64,000 nucleotides of DNA from Sphingobacterium sp. CZ-UAM (GTDB taxonomy: Bacteria > Bacteroidota > Bacteroidia > Sphingobacteriales > Sphingobacteriaceae): positions 208,521-272,520 of the forward strand of contig NZ_MTCM01000007.1 of assembly GCF_002000245.1 (NCBI RefSeq). Direction: 5' to 3'. The translations under genes were made by a program, and so were the position numbers. Shown here piece by piece: positions 43,838 through 51,604 of this stretch (within the stretch, counting starts at the first letter, position 1; each line of letters opens with the position of its first letter). The notes beneath the pieces are model-generated. The model saw nothing but the letters and a program-made list of their open reading frames with translations, was not told the origin of the DNA and made no database searches.

Positions 43838-44830
43838 CTAATCCGGATATCTTCTCGCTATTTTTTCTATCAGCAATTTGATATCATCATAGCGGGCGAG
43901 GTTCAGGAGCCAATCTTCGGGTATACTTTCCAACCCATAGTACAAACCAGCTAATCCCCCTACAATCGCAGCTCCAGTGTCTGTATCTTCGCCAAGGTTA
44001 ACAATAGATAATACAGTATCCTTGTAGTTTTCTTTTTCCATAAAAAACCATAAGCTCGATTCTAAACTATCGATCACATAACCACTTGATCTTAATTCAT
44101 TAGGTGATTTAGACCGAATGTCATGCAAAATCGTGCTGTTAAAATGGATTATTTCTGACTCAGGGAAATTGCTGTCTGCCCAGAATTTTGAAACCTGATT
44201 CCGCATTTCAGCGTAAGCCTGCTCTTTGGCCAAACCTAGCAAAATGAGTTCCGCTAATTTAAGGTAGATAAAACATGCCATTGCAGCGCGCACATGTTTA
44301 TGCGTTAGCGCTGAAATCTCCCAAATTTTCTCAAATTGTTCCGACGGACTAAGTCCTTTGATTTCAAATAAAAGGGGCAATATTCTCATTAATGAACCAT
44401 TGCCGTTGTCTTGTTCCCTTGCCCGATATTTTAGCGATTTTAGCTCGCCGATTTGCCCGGATTCGATAATATTTTTAAGCTCACTGATCGATTTACCCGT
44501 GGTGATACCAATATCAAAGACTTCTCCTCTTGCTGTCCACAATTTACCTTCCTTCCAAGCTATAAATTTTTTGGAGACATCCTCCAAATCATATCCACCC
44601 AACAGCGAGTCCGCAAGACACAAGGTTAACGATGTATCATCCGACCAAGTACCTATAGGTTGATTATGGCTGCCAAATCCGATCATTTCAGTAGCTGGAT
44701 TTTTTAGCATATCTCCTTTCGACCTGAATTCAAATGGTACGCCAAGAGCATCACCAACCGCAATGCCAAACAATGCACCATACATTTTATTTTTCGCTTG
44801 ACTAGCGGATGAATTAGACTGTATATTCAT
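43838..44830 (-). CDS. ADP-ribosylglycohydrolase (DraG-like)
   Basis: This 330-residue all-helical protein has the metal-binding GTWSDDTSLTLCLADSLL near residue 62, an early GALFGIAVGDALGVPFEF and a late LGEDTDTGAAIVGGLAGLYY, which together form the binuclear magnesium site of the family. These enzymes remove ADP-ribose from modified amino acids or metabolites. It is encoded on the minus strand between array copies A and B, as cargo. Relatives often serve as antidotes to ADP-ribosyl-transferase toxins. Confidence 0.9.
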   Translation of the reverse strand: MNIQSNSSASQAKNKMYGALFGIAVGDALGVPFEFRSKGDMLKNPATEMIGFGSHNQPIGTWSDDTSLTLCLADSLLGGYDLEDVSKKFIAWKEGKLWTARGEVFDIGITTGKSISELKNIIESGQIGELKSLKYRAREQDNGNGSLMRILPLLFEIKGLSPSEQFEKIWEISALTHKHVRAAMACFIYLKLAELILLGLAKEQAYAEMRNQVSKFWADSNFPESEIIHFNSTILHDIRSKSPNELRSSGYVIDSLESSLWFFMEKENYKDTVLSIVNLGEDTDTGAAIVGGLAGLYYGLESIPEDWLLNLARYDDIKLLIEKIARRYPD

Positions 44831-44891
44831 AAATAATTTGACCGTTGATTAAATAACAATATAATAAAAAATATTCACCTCCCCATTTCCA

Positions 44892-44961
44892 TTATTCACC
44901 TAGTTTTCATGTCCATTAGTCTAAAGCCCATAGGCCAGGGGACGATTGTGCCGTAGTTTTG
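44892..44961 (+). promoter_or_regulatory. Array promoter B
   Basis: TTATTCACC (44892-44900), 12 bp, CCATTAGTC (44913-44921), 32 bp, TAGTTTTG (44954-44961). Although the sequence is the most diverged of the set, the spacing is identical to the others. Confidence 0.7.
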
Positions 44962-45009
44962 AGTCAACAAATAAGAACAATACAACTAACACAATACAAT
45001 AAAGACATT

Positions 45010-45456
45010 ATGAAAGCATTAGCAAAAACATTCGCAGCAGTAGCCCTAATCGCGGTATCCGCTTTCACTATGGCAGCTGAGGGACCAGGTTCAAAACCAG
45101 CAAAAGCAAACGTTAACCTTTCGACAGCAGATTTCGCTTTACAGCACTATGTTGCCGTCACGACTGAGGGTGAATCAGCAGGTGTGGAGGAGCTGTTTGC
45201 CGGAGATTTTAGTCAAAAGATTCAAGCGCCCAATGTAATGACCTACGGACGTAATGCAGTGATAACCTCTTTGAAAAAACAAAAGGGAGAAATTCTGAAC
45301 TGTAAGACGAACATCAAGATCGTCGAAAAATCAGCAGACTATATGATTGCAAAAATTGTACTGAAATTTGACCACTTCAGCCTAACTGACCTGGTGACAT
45401 TGGGGTACGAGAATGGCTGCTGGAAGGTGTTCAGGTCGGTTCATTCCTATCAATAG
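45010..45456 (+). CDS. Exported NTF2-like protein, array copy B (most diverged)
   Basis: The protein is 148 residues from ATG 45010, the start aligned with all other copies; the frame is open from 44959. The signal peptide is KTFAAVALIAVSAFTMA. Its mature part keeps NVNLSTADFALQHYVAVTTE and ESAGVEELFAGDFSQKI. It differs much after residue 75 (APNVMTYGRNAVITSLK, NIKIVEKSADYMIAKI, LGYENGCWKVFRSVHSYQ), consistent with an older duplicate. It uses the same promoter and terminator as the family. Confidence 0.85.
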   Translation: MKALAKTFAAVALIAVSAFTMAAEGPGSKPAKANVNLSTADFALQHYVAVTTEGESAGVEELFAGDFSQKIQAPNVMTYGRNAVITSLKKQKGEILNCKTNIKIVEKSADYMIAKIVLKFDHFSLTDLVTLGYENGCWKVFRSVHSYQ

Positions 45457-45488
45457 GCATCCATCTTAATTAAATATATAAGTTGCAG

Positions 45489-45510
45489 AGCCACATCGGG
45501 AGATGTGGCT
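45489..45510 (+). terminator. Array terminator B
   Basis: AGCCACATC/GATGTGGCT with loop GGGA, followed by TTTTCTG. The next bases CTGTTTTAGCTCCTTTCCA are shared with copies F and G. Confidence 0.8.
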
Positions 45511-45555
45511 TTTTCTGTTTTAGCTCCTTTCCACTTTTATTTTTTTTTGAAATGC

Positions 45556-45747
45556 ATGAAATGCAAATATCTCATAATTCTTATGAGACCTCCTGCTTTT
45601 AAACCATATGATTTAATATTGATTAAACCAGATTTCGATTCAAGAAATTCATCCCCAAGCTTTTTTCAGCTAAAGCATTTATTTCATAGTATTTTAGGTA
45701 ATAAAGTAGAAAACTTCTCTGCAAAAGTGGAGATTGAAATAGTTTAG
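45556..45747 (+). CDS. Small hypothetical protein or gene fragment
   Basis: The protein is 63 residues from ATG 45556 (MKCKYLIILMRPPAFKPYDL). It has a short hydrophobic start followed by a polar part (NSSPSFFQLKHLFHSILGNK) and a final charged strand. The frame is open back into the terminator of copy B. No family is recognised. It may be a truncated cargo gene. Confidence 0.35.
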   Translation: MKCKYLIILMRPPAFKPYDLILIKPDFDSRNSSPSFFQLKHLFHSILGNKVENFSAKVEIEIV

Positions 45748-45797
45748 AAAAATTACGTATTATTGCTATAGTGCATAGTATACAAAGTAATTTTACG

Positions 45798-46091
45798 ATG
45801 AGACTAAAATTTCTCCTTACCATTTTAGGCCTGAGCTTTTTCCTTTTTTCTTGCAAAAACAAGAGTTTAATAAATTCCGTTTGGAAAAATTGTGGAGATA
45901 ATATTGGTCTACCGGATATCCTTGTGTTTAACGATACACACAATTTCGTCCGGAATGATACCATCTATAGTAGGCCGGTTATTGACTCCGCGATCGCGGT
46001 AATTAATCGGATTGAGACCTATTATGGTGAAAGAAGATTATATGTAAAAAGGCTTTCTGATCAAAAAATCTATAGATTCTGTGAGCAATAA
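45798..46091 (+). CDS. Small lipoprotein of unknown function
   Basis: The protein is 97 residues from ATG 45798 (a GTG at 45771 gives nine more). Its lipoprotein signal RLKFLLTILGLSFFLFSC is followed by a polar mature domain with VWKNCGDNIG, DTHNFVRNDTIYSRPVID and a final RLSDQKIYRFCEQ; the two mature cysteines may pair. It is AT-rich and lies between array copies B and C. Confidence 0.55.
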   Translation: MRLKFLLTILGLSFFLFSCKNKSLINSVWKNCGDNIGLPDILVFNDTHNFVRNDTIYSRPVIDSAIAVINRIETYYGERRLYVKRLSDQKIYRFCEQ

Positions 46092-46344
46092 TAGACTTAA
46101 CATGTTTTAATGTATGCAGCTCCTGCTTTAATAGCCAATGTCAGAAACAGATGTAAGAGATTAAAAATGTTCCTCGTGAGTCCTTCCTACAATATATCTG
46201 AAATAAATGTTTGGATATAGGAAATATTTGCCGGAAAATTGATTCCCCGAGAAAAGATACATGTTTTGGGGATCAGAAGATGTACTCTTTGATCTGCATT
46301 CACCTATCTTTTAAAAATCAATACAAAAAGGTATTAGTATAGGC

Positions 46345-46704
46345 TTGGACGCATGTCCTTTTTACCTTTCCACAGCAGACTTGGCACTGGACCACTACGT
46401 TGCGGTGACTACCGAAGGAGAGTCAGTAGGAGTAAAACAATTATTTACCAAAGATTTCAACCAAAAAGTTCAATCGGCAAATGCAAAGACAAATAGCCGC
46501 GATGAAGTCGTAAAATATTTGAAAAAACAAAAAGGTGAGCGTTTGAACTGTGAGGTCAGCACAGACATCATAGAAGAATCAACAGGCTATATGGTGGCTA
46601 AGGTGACCTTGAAATTTGAGAACTTCACCAAGACAGACCTAGTTACCTTGGAGCGCGTGGGAAGCGGCTGGAAAGTATCCAAATCGATCAATTCGTATAA
46701 ATAA
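46345..46704 (+). pseudogene. NTF2-like protein, array copy C, without signal peptide and promoter
   Basis: The frame starts inside the family domain (FYLSTADLALDHYVAVTTEG) and runs to the usual KVSKSINSYK. The leader, promoter repeats, signal peptide and EGPGSK linker are missing, and the upstream sequence is unrelated. Any product would stay in the cytosol. The C-terminal half is closest to copies E and F (CEVSTDIIEES, KFENFTKTDLVTLERVG). The terminator is intact, so only the 5' end was lost. Confidence 0.8.
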
Positions 46705-46736
46705 GAGCCATCCCTTACAAAATATACAAGTTATGA

Positions 46737-46758
46737 AGCCAGATCTACGGATGTGGCT
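46737..46758 (+). terminator. Array terminator C
   Basis: AGCCAGATC/GATGTGGCT-type hairpin (one mismatch) followed by TTTTTTT. Confidence 0.75.
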
Positions 46759-46833
46759 TTTTTTTGCGATAGGGACAGACAGGGAGCCGACTTATATCGA
46801 AGAAGACCTGGGTGATTTAAGTTGCCATTCAAA

Positions 46834-47370
46834 CTACTTTTTTACATTGGGAGAGTCTTTAGGAACGTCCGAAACTATCACTATTCCAAAAGTTTTGTCC
46901 GTAGCTCCATATTTGTCCACAAGTTCCTCTTTACGAATAATTGTTATAGATTTAAACTTTTTGTCATCAATTGCGGCTAGTTTACCCTCATAGTTTTTAC
47001 TCAGAACTTCGCCATTAAGAACATACTGAAAGCTGTCATCGTTTTGCTGAGACGCCAATAGAGTCTTGAACTCCGGTGATTTAGATTTGAAGTAATTAAG
47101 GAAGCGTTTTCTGCTGAATTGATTTGTTTCAATATAGATGGCTCCAATCGCATTGCTGTCTAGATGTTTAAATTTGGTACTGTCTTTATAAACAGTGACT
47201 GTGGCTATATCCTCAGATTTATATTTTTGCAGGTCTGCTTGACCGATCCGTACACTGTCAACAAACATAATGGGTACACCATTCGACGCTTTCGATTCTT
47301 TAACTGTCGTTTGGCCGTAGTTTAGCGAATATACTGATGCGAAAACTATCGTAAATATTAGCTGTTTCAT
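46834..47370 (-). CDS. Exported protein with TonB-plug-like segments
   Basis: This 178-residue protein has a signal peptide (LIFTIVFASVYSLNYGQ). GVPIMFVDSVRIGQADLQKY KSEDIATVTVYKD and SNAIGAIYIETNQ recall the plug-domain strand/loop pattern of SusC-like receptors (LVDG, DIxSIxVLKD, A-x-x-YG), and the second half repeats a weaker form (FQYVLNGEVLSKNYEGKLA, FKSITIIRKEELVDKYGA). Such free-standing plug-like proteins occur in Bacteroidota with unknown role. Confidence 0.65.
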   Translation of the reverse strand: MKQLIFTIVFASVYSLNYGQTTVKESKASNGVPIMFVDSVRIGQADLQKYKSEDIATVTVYKDSTKFKHLDSNAIGAIYIETNQFSRKRFLNYFKSKSPEFKTLLASQQNDDSFQYVLNGEVLSKNYEGKLAAIDDKKFKSITIIRKEELVDKYGATDKTFGIVIVSDVPKDSPNVKK

Positions 47371-47663
47371 AATCGTTAGTCTAACTTGGTAAGTTCTTTT
47401 TATTTAATAATAGCTTATAGGTGGCTACTGTCCTCAATAAAAGCATTAAGCGTGTCATTATCTAGGCGTAGATAGCTTTGGATCCCCATGGTTATTGTAG
47501 TTTAAAGATTAAAATGTTATTTTCTATGATACCAGTATTTTGATATCTCATTTATTTGGCCTTTGTTAGATTTTTGTACTTCTTTAAAGTTAACAAACTA
47601 CACTGTCTAAAACAATATGATCAATTCAATTATTTAAAAATATACTAGCTACGTGTATCAATA

Positions 47664-47985
47664 TTAGTATTTCTTCTGCTTCAACATCCACTCATAAATC
47701 TCCGGTTTAGTTTCTCTAAATCATTTCCCTTTTGTGACCCGCCGTGTAGGTAGATAACGAGCGGATATCTGGACGTATCTGCATTATAATTTTTAGGAAG
47801 ATAGGTTAAATGTTTATAATTGACCTTTTGTTTTTCTTGGGCAATTGACGGGGATGTAAAGAAGCTGAGAACGATTGCCGCGAACAGGGTAGGATAGAGA
47901 TAAATCTTGGTGTTGAATATTTTGGCAAGTGCCTGAAAAGTCGTATTAAAGGAAGATAATCGTTTGTAAATTGCATAAATGTGAT
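47664..47985 (-). pseudogene. Alpha/beta-hydrolase (esterase/PHB-depolymerase-like) with large internal deletion
   Basis: The minus strand reads a signal peptide (TLFAAIVLSFFTSPSIAQ), then VNYKHLTYLPKNYNADTSRY and PLVIYLHGGSQKGNDLEKL, the oxyanion-loop start of alpha/beta hydrolases. It then jumps, out of frame by one base, to KPEIYEWMLKQKKY and a stop, the usual C-terminal segment of the same family. The core with the nucleophile Ser, Asp and His is deleted. Confidence 0.75.
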
Positions 47986-48025
47986 ATATTACACAAAAAT
48001 AATCTAGAAAAGTTATGCCATCTCC

Positions 48026-48499
48026 TTAGGCATTTGCAACGAAATACTTTTTCAGGAGCACGATCTGCCCTAAGTGATAATAGCAGTGTTCAATCATCGA
48101 CTCTATATTTAGAAGGTAAGTGCCATATTTCTCATCTATAAAAATTTCTTGTAGCTTTTCTTCAGGTATTTGTTCAACTATTTGAGCAAATTCTGTGGCA
48201 TCTTTCCAAAAGTTAGTTAAAAAGACTTCCCATTCATCACTTGAAATTATAGAAGGAAAATCAAAGCTATATTTATCCCTTATGGTCAGCGTTCCCGCAC
48301 TAAACGCATCTTTAACTCCTTTTATATAGTAGTGAATGTGTTGTGCGAGGATAGCAATTGAATTTAGATCGCCAAATTGTTTCGTCGCCAATTTCCAGTC
48401 AAGTCCTTCCAGCTGGTCTCTATAATTAGTGTTCGCAATAAAAGTTCCATTCAAGATCACTTCTTTGAATCTCCTTGCCAATTCATGCCTAAGTTCCAT
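48026..48499 (-). CDS. DinB-like four-helix protein
   Basis: This 157-residue protein has four helices with the metal-ligand-like pattern AILAQHIHYYIKGVKDAFSA in helix 2 and SMIEHCYYHLGQIVLLKKYF in helix 4, as in DUF1572/DinB relatives. The typical first-helix His is replaced by Asn/Tyr, so metal binding is uncertain. It is divergent from the CPBP gene at 48562. Confidence 0.75.
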   Translation of the reverse strand: MELRHELARRFKEVILNGTFIANTNYRDQLEGLDWKLATKQFGDLNSIAILAQHIHYYIKGVKDAFSAGTLTIRDKYSFDFPSIISSDEWEVFLTNFWKDATEFAQIVEQIPEEKLQEIFIDEKYGTYLLNIESMIEHCYYHLGQIVLLKKYFVANA

Positions 48500-48561
48500 T
48501 TTTATAGTTATTTAAACTATAAAATTACGTAATTTATAAATCTTCTAAATTATTTACTACT

Positions 48562-49098
48562 TTGGTTCTTCCTAATTTTGATTTATTGAGACAGAAAATA
48601 GAACTTTTAATACTTGGTACTTTGCAATCAAGTATTATTTTGATCGTGTTTTTTCTATTGTTTGGCTTGATTATAGCCCCCAATACTATTACTTTGTCTG
48701 GTCAATTTAACATTTTCCTGATATGTATCTGCACAGCCTTTTTGGAAGAGATTGTCTTTAGGTATTATTTGATTCCCGGTCTGAGTAGATTTTTAAATAA
48801 GAAAAAATCAGTAATAATTTCCGCTGTGTTATTTGCAGCATGCCATTTAGGAAATTCTCATTTTACGATCACAGCATTTGTTTCCCATTTTCTAGGTGGT
48901 ATAATTTATGCATATGCTTATCTTCATACAAAATCTATATATTATCCTGTTGGATTACACTTCGGTTGGAATTATGTTCAATGGTTATTTTCACTTCCAA
49001 TGAGCGGAACAACAAAAACTGGTTTGTATAGTCTTATGTTGCCAACTAATGATTATTATTACACAAGCAACTCTCCTGATCTTATAAGGAATATTTAA
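48562..49098 (+). CDS. CPBP-family intramembrane glutamic protease
   Basis: This 178-residue protein has several membrane helices. EEIVFRYYLIPGL near residue 58 is the EExxxR catalytic motif, LFAACHLGNSHF carries the second-motif His and HFGWNYVQWL the third-motif His and Asn. This is the CAAX-protease/bacteriocin-processing (CPBP) signature. A TTG start is the only option, so the N-terminus is uncertain. A second CPBP-like gene follows 6 bp later and then two tiny membrane proteins, suggesting a peptide-processing group. Confidence 0.82.
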   Translation: MVLPNFDLLRQKIELLILGTLQSSIILIVFFLLFGLIIAPNTITLSGQFNIFLICICTAFLEEIVFRYYLIPGLSRFLNKKKSVIISAVLFAACHLGNSHFTITAFVSHFLGGIIYAYAYLHTKSIYYPVGLHFGWNYVQWLFSLPMSGTTKTGLYSLMLPTNDYYYTSNSPDLIRNI

Positions 49099-49104
49099 TT
49101 TTAA

Positions 49105-49596
49105 ATGTCTACATATATAAAACGATTATTAAGATTACGGGTCGCATATTTATATGCAATAATGCTCTTTGCTTACCTGACTATTGATGTTCTGTGTAAT
49201 TTAATTTTTTTGAATCTATTTAAATTAGAACGAGGCTCAAATGAGATAATTCGTGATAAAGGCATGCTGCTAACATTCATCTATACAATAATTTTAGGCC
49301 CATTTCTTGAAACATTATTATTTCAATTTATTCCTTTAAAGCTCCTATCTACATATACTTTTTTTAAACAAAGGAAATTATTACTCGCTTTAATTTCTGC
49401 CCTTATTTTTGCATTGAGTCATATGTATAGTTTCTATTATTTTATTTTAAGTTTTCTGATGGGTGCAGTTTTTGTTTTTTTCTTTCTTATCATGGAGTTT
49501 AAGCAGAAGGGGACAGGTCTTTGGCATACCACATTTTTACATATGATTATTAATTTGGTAGTATTTATACATCAATATTTTTTATGTTGTCTGTAA
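49105..49596 (+). CDS. CPBP-like membrane protein, divergent active site
   Basis: This 163-residue protein has five membrane helices. The position of the EExxxR motif reads GPFLETLLFQFIP, where only one acidic residue remains and Arg is Gln. The second-motif His is present in ALIFALSHMYS and the third motif reads TTFLHMIINLVVF. It is therefore likely an inactive or altered paralogue of its neighbour. It is in the same transcription unit, given the 6-bp gap. Confidence 0.7.
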   Translation: MSTYIKRLLRLRVAYLYAIMLFAYLTIDVLCNLIFLNLFKLERGSNEIIRDKGMLLTFIYTIILGPFLETLLFQFIPLKLLSTYTFFKQRKLLLALISALIFALSHMYSFYYFILSFLMGAVFVFFFLIMEFKQKGTGLWHTTFLHMIINLVVFIHQYFLCCL

Positions 49597-49641
49597 TTGC
49601 TGCGGCTCCAACAGAAATTGTTTACCTTATATTTTGATTAT

Positions 49642-49836
49642 ATGACAGAAAAGAATAAAAAGATATGGAAAAATATACTTACAGTTGTTACTATTGTATT
49701 ATTGGTTTATTTACTTCAAGTAGATATAGATGATATGATTGTAAAAATTAAATATTTTTTTTCATTGATGTATTCAATTTGTATGGTATTTTGTTTAACA
49801 TTGAGCAACGACTTGGATATTGATTTTAGCAAATAA
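49642..49836 (+). CDS. Small membrane protein with two helices
   Basis: The protein is 64 residues from ATG 49642 (MTEKNKKIWKNILTVVTIVL). A basic N-terminus and a first hydrophobic helix (LTVVTIVLLVYLLQV) precede a second one (SLMYSICMVFCLTL). It starts 45 bp after the second CPBP gene. It may be a substrate or partner of the CPBP proteins, which is inference from position. Confidence 0.5.
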   Translation: MTEKNKKIWKNILTVVTIVLLVYLLQVDIDDMIVKIKYFFSLMYSICMVFCLTLSNDLDIDFSK

Positions 49837-49848
49837 TATTATTAGATT

Positions 49849-49989
49849 ATGGAAAATTTGAGATCTGAATCTATCAGGTATATGGTGTATACTCTAGTTG
49901 TTGTCGGTTTTTTGATTGCTTTGATAAATAATCTTGATGCATTTATGCACGGTGTAAAGCTAGGTTTAAATGATATATTTGGAAAATAA
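49849..49989 (+). CDS. Tiny single-helix membrane protein with FxxGxxxGL motif
   Basis: This 46-residue protein starts MENLRSESIRYMVYTLVVVG and ends NNLDAFMHGVKLGLNDIFGK. It shows the same plan as the 42-residue protein at 37349: one helix followed by D-x-F-x-x-G-(I/V)-x-x-G-(F/L)-x-D. It starts 12 bp after the stop of the preceding small gene, so it belongs to the same transcript as the CPBP proteins. Confidence 0.6.
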   Translation: MENLRSESIRYMVYTLVVVGFLIALINNLDAFMHGVKLGLNDIFGK

Positions 49990-50026
49990 ATAAGACTGTC
50001 ACCTCCACTTTCCTTATAAAATTTGT

Positions 50027-50623
50027 ATGGAACAAGATGCCCAGGAAAATTTAAAAGAATATGTCATTGCGGAAAGAGATGCTAACCGAATTCTTCTGCA
50101 ATGGCTTGTTCCGATCTCTGCCGTTATTTTTACATTATATTATTTTATCTGGAAAGATCAGTTTCAACTTGAGAAGCTAAAAGGATGGTTTGTAGCACAG
50201 CATATCGATAGCCCGATGAAAATCAGCCTGCTTTTTCTTATGATGGCAATTATTGTTGTTGTTGGAATTGTTGTTCATGAGCTCATTCATGCTGTTTCTT
50301 GGTTGGCCGTGTCCCCAACGAAAAGCTTCAGTAATATTAGCATTGGAATCCTGAAACCATCCTATACACCATATTGCCATATTAAGGTGCCCCTCGACCG
50401 AAATGCTTATATCATTGGCGCATTTGCTCCAGCCTTTATCCTAGGATTTGTACCACTTATTATAGGTCTTAGCATGGGAAATATCTTGGTCTATTTTTTT
50501 GGCTATCTATTTTTGTTGGGAGCGATGGGCGACTTTATTATTATCTATTATATTTTGAAACACGTCGATAAAGGAAGCAAAATTTTGGATCATCCTTCTA
50601 AGATCGGCTTTTTAATTCAGTAG
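50027..50623 (+). CDS. DUF3267 membrane metalloprotease-like protein (copy 2)
   Basis: This 198-residue protein has four to five membrane helices. VVHELIHAVSWLAVS carries the HExxH signature and LGAMGDFIIIYYILKHVD matches the SAAGDFMIVQLIWREDM region of copy 1 at 38533. Both also share a CHxK(V/E)PL loop near the middle. The two copies are clear paralogues about 11.5 kb apart, and each follows one of the two tiny FxxG membrane proteins. Confidence 0.8.
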   Translation: MEQDAQENLKEYVIAERDANRILLQWLVPISAVIFTLYYFIWKDQFQLEKLKGWFVAQHIDSPMKISLLFLMMAIIVVVGIVVHELIHAVSWLAVSPTKSFSNISIGILKPSYTPYCHIKVPLDRNAYIIGAFAPAFILGFVPLIIGLSMGNILVYFFGYLFLLGAMGDFIIIYYILKHVDKGSKILDHPSKIGFLIQ

Positions 50624-50668
50624 CTATGATATGTAAGCTCTTCGCTACTTTGTTTGTTGAAGCTTACT

Positions 50669-50848
50669 TTATGAACTGCTCTTTTTTTGTTTTGATAGTG
50701 TCATGACTACGATTGCTATTTGAGATATTAGCATAATTGAAAGTGCGCGAGTAAAAGAATCAGCCCCTCCATTTATACAGCGAAAAAATATCAATGATAC
50801 CTCCAAAAGCATCAGGCAGTACATTAGTTTTCTAAGTATTGATTCCAT
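50669..50848 (-). CDS. Small membrane protein, below ORF-track size
   Basis: This 59-residue minus-strand frame (MESILRKLMYCLMLLEVSLI) has two hydrophobic helices separated by RCINGGADSFTRA and a basic, Ser-rich end (SKQKKSSS). The helix-loop-helix composition with positive ends is typical of a real small membrane protein. It lies in the 350-bp gap before array copy D. Confidence 0.45.
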   Translation of the reverse strand: MESILRKLMYCLMLLEVSLIFFRCINGGADSFTRALSIMLISQIAIVVMTLSKQKKSSS

Positions 50849-50975
50849 GATCTCTTAATTAGTAACTTTTTCCTTTATATCCTTCTTCTACCAATTTACG
50901 TAAATAACTACGGTATTGCAAACTCTTAAAAAATGTAACATAGTCATAAGTAGTTTATTAACCTTCCCATTTCCG

Positions 50976-51045
50976 CCATTCACCGAGTTTTCCTGATCGT
51001 TAGTCTAAAGCCCATAGGCCAGGGGCTTATTGTGTCGTAGTTTTG
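50976..51045 (+). promoter_or_regulatory. Array promoter D
   Basis: CCATTCACC (50976-50984), 12 bp, TCGTTAGTC (50997-51005), 32 bp, TAGTTTTG (51038-51045). Confidence 0.75.
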
Positions 51046-51097
51046 AGTCAACAAATAAGAACAGATAAATAAACTAACACAATAAAATAAAGACATT

Positions 51098-51544
51098 ATG
51101 AATACTCTAGTAAAAACATTCGCAGCAGTAGCTTTAGTCGCCGTATCCACTTTCGCAATGGCCGCTAACGGACCTGGTTCCAAATCAGCAAAAGCAAACG
51201 TTAACCTTTCAACCGCAGACTTTGCCCTTGAGCATTATGTTGCAGTGACGACAGAAGGCGAATCAGCAGGTGTAGAACAGTTGTTCGCTGCTGATTTCAG
51301 CCAAAAAATTCAGTCTTCCAATGCACAGTCTTATAGTCGTGAGGCGGTGGTTAAATCTTTGAAAAAACAAAAAGGAGAAAAGTTGAACTGTGAGGTCAGC
51401 ACCGATATCATCGAGGAGTCAGCAGACTATATGGTGGCCAAAGTAACGATGAAATTTGAGAACTTCAGAAAGACTGATCTGGTTACCTTGGAGCGCGAAG
51501 GCAACAACTGGAAAGTATCCAAATCAATCAATTCGTATAAATAA
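51098..51544 (+). CDS. Exported NTF2-like protein, array copy D
   Basis: This 148-residue protein has signal peptide KTFAAVALVAVSTFAMA and then NGPGSKSAKANVNLSTADFA. It is nearly identical to copy A up to residue 85 (AADFSQKIQSSNAQ) and to copies F and G afterwards (CEVSTDIIEESADYMVAKV), which suggests gene conversion between copies. It differs in VTMKFENFRKTDL. It ends 60 bp before the convergent M48 protease gene, with the terminator between. Confidence 0.85.
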   Translation: MNTLVKTFAAVALVAVSTFAMAANGPGSKSAKANVNLSTADFALEHYVAVTTEGESAGVEQLFAADFSQKIQSSNAQSYSREAVVKSLKKQKGEKLNCEVSTDIIEESADYMVAKVTMKFENFRKTDLVTLEREGNNWKVSKSINSYK

Positions 51545-51575
51545 GAGCCATCCCTTACAAATATATAAGTTGCAG

Positions 51576-51597
51576 AGCCACATCGGGAGATGTGGCT
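51576..51597. terminator. Array terminator D, shared with the convergent M48 gene
   Basis: AGCCACATC/GATGTGGCT with loop GGGA, followed by TTAATTTTT. The M48 gene on the other strand stops 8 bp away, so this hairpin may serve both. Confidence 0.75.
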
Positions 51598-51604
51598 TTA
51601 ATTT

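Noticed and set aside
45623..45964. 113-codon minus-strand frame opposite the small lipoprotein gene
   Set aside because: The plus strand has a proper lipoprotein signal and start, whereas the minus frame is a basic, low-complexity shadow.
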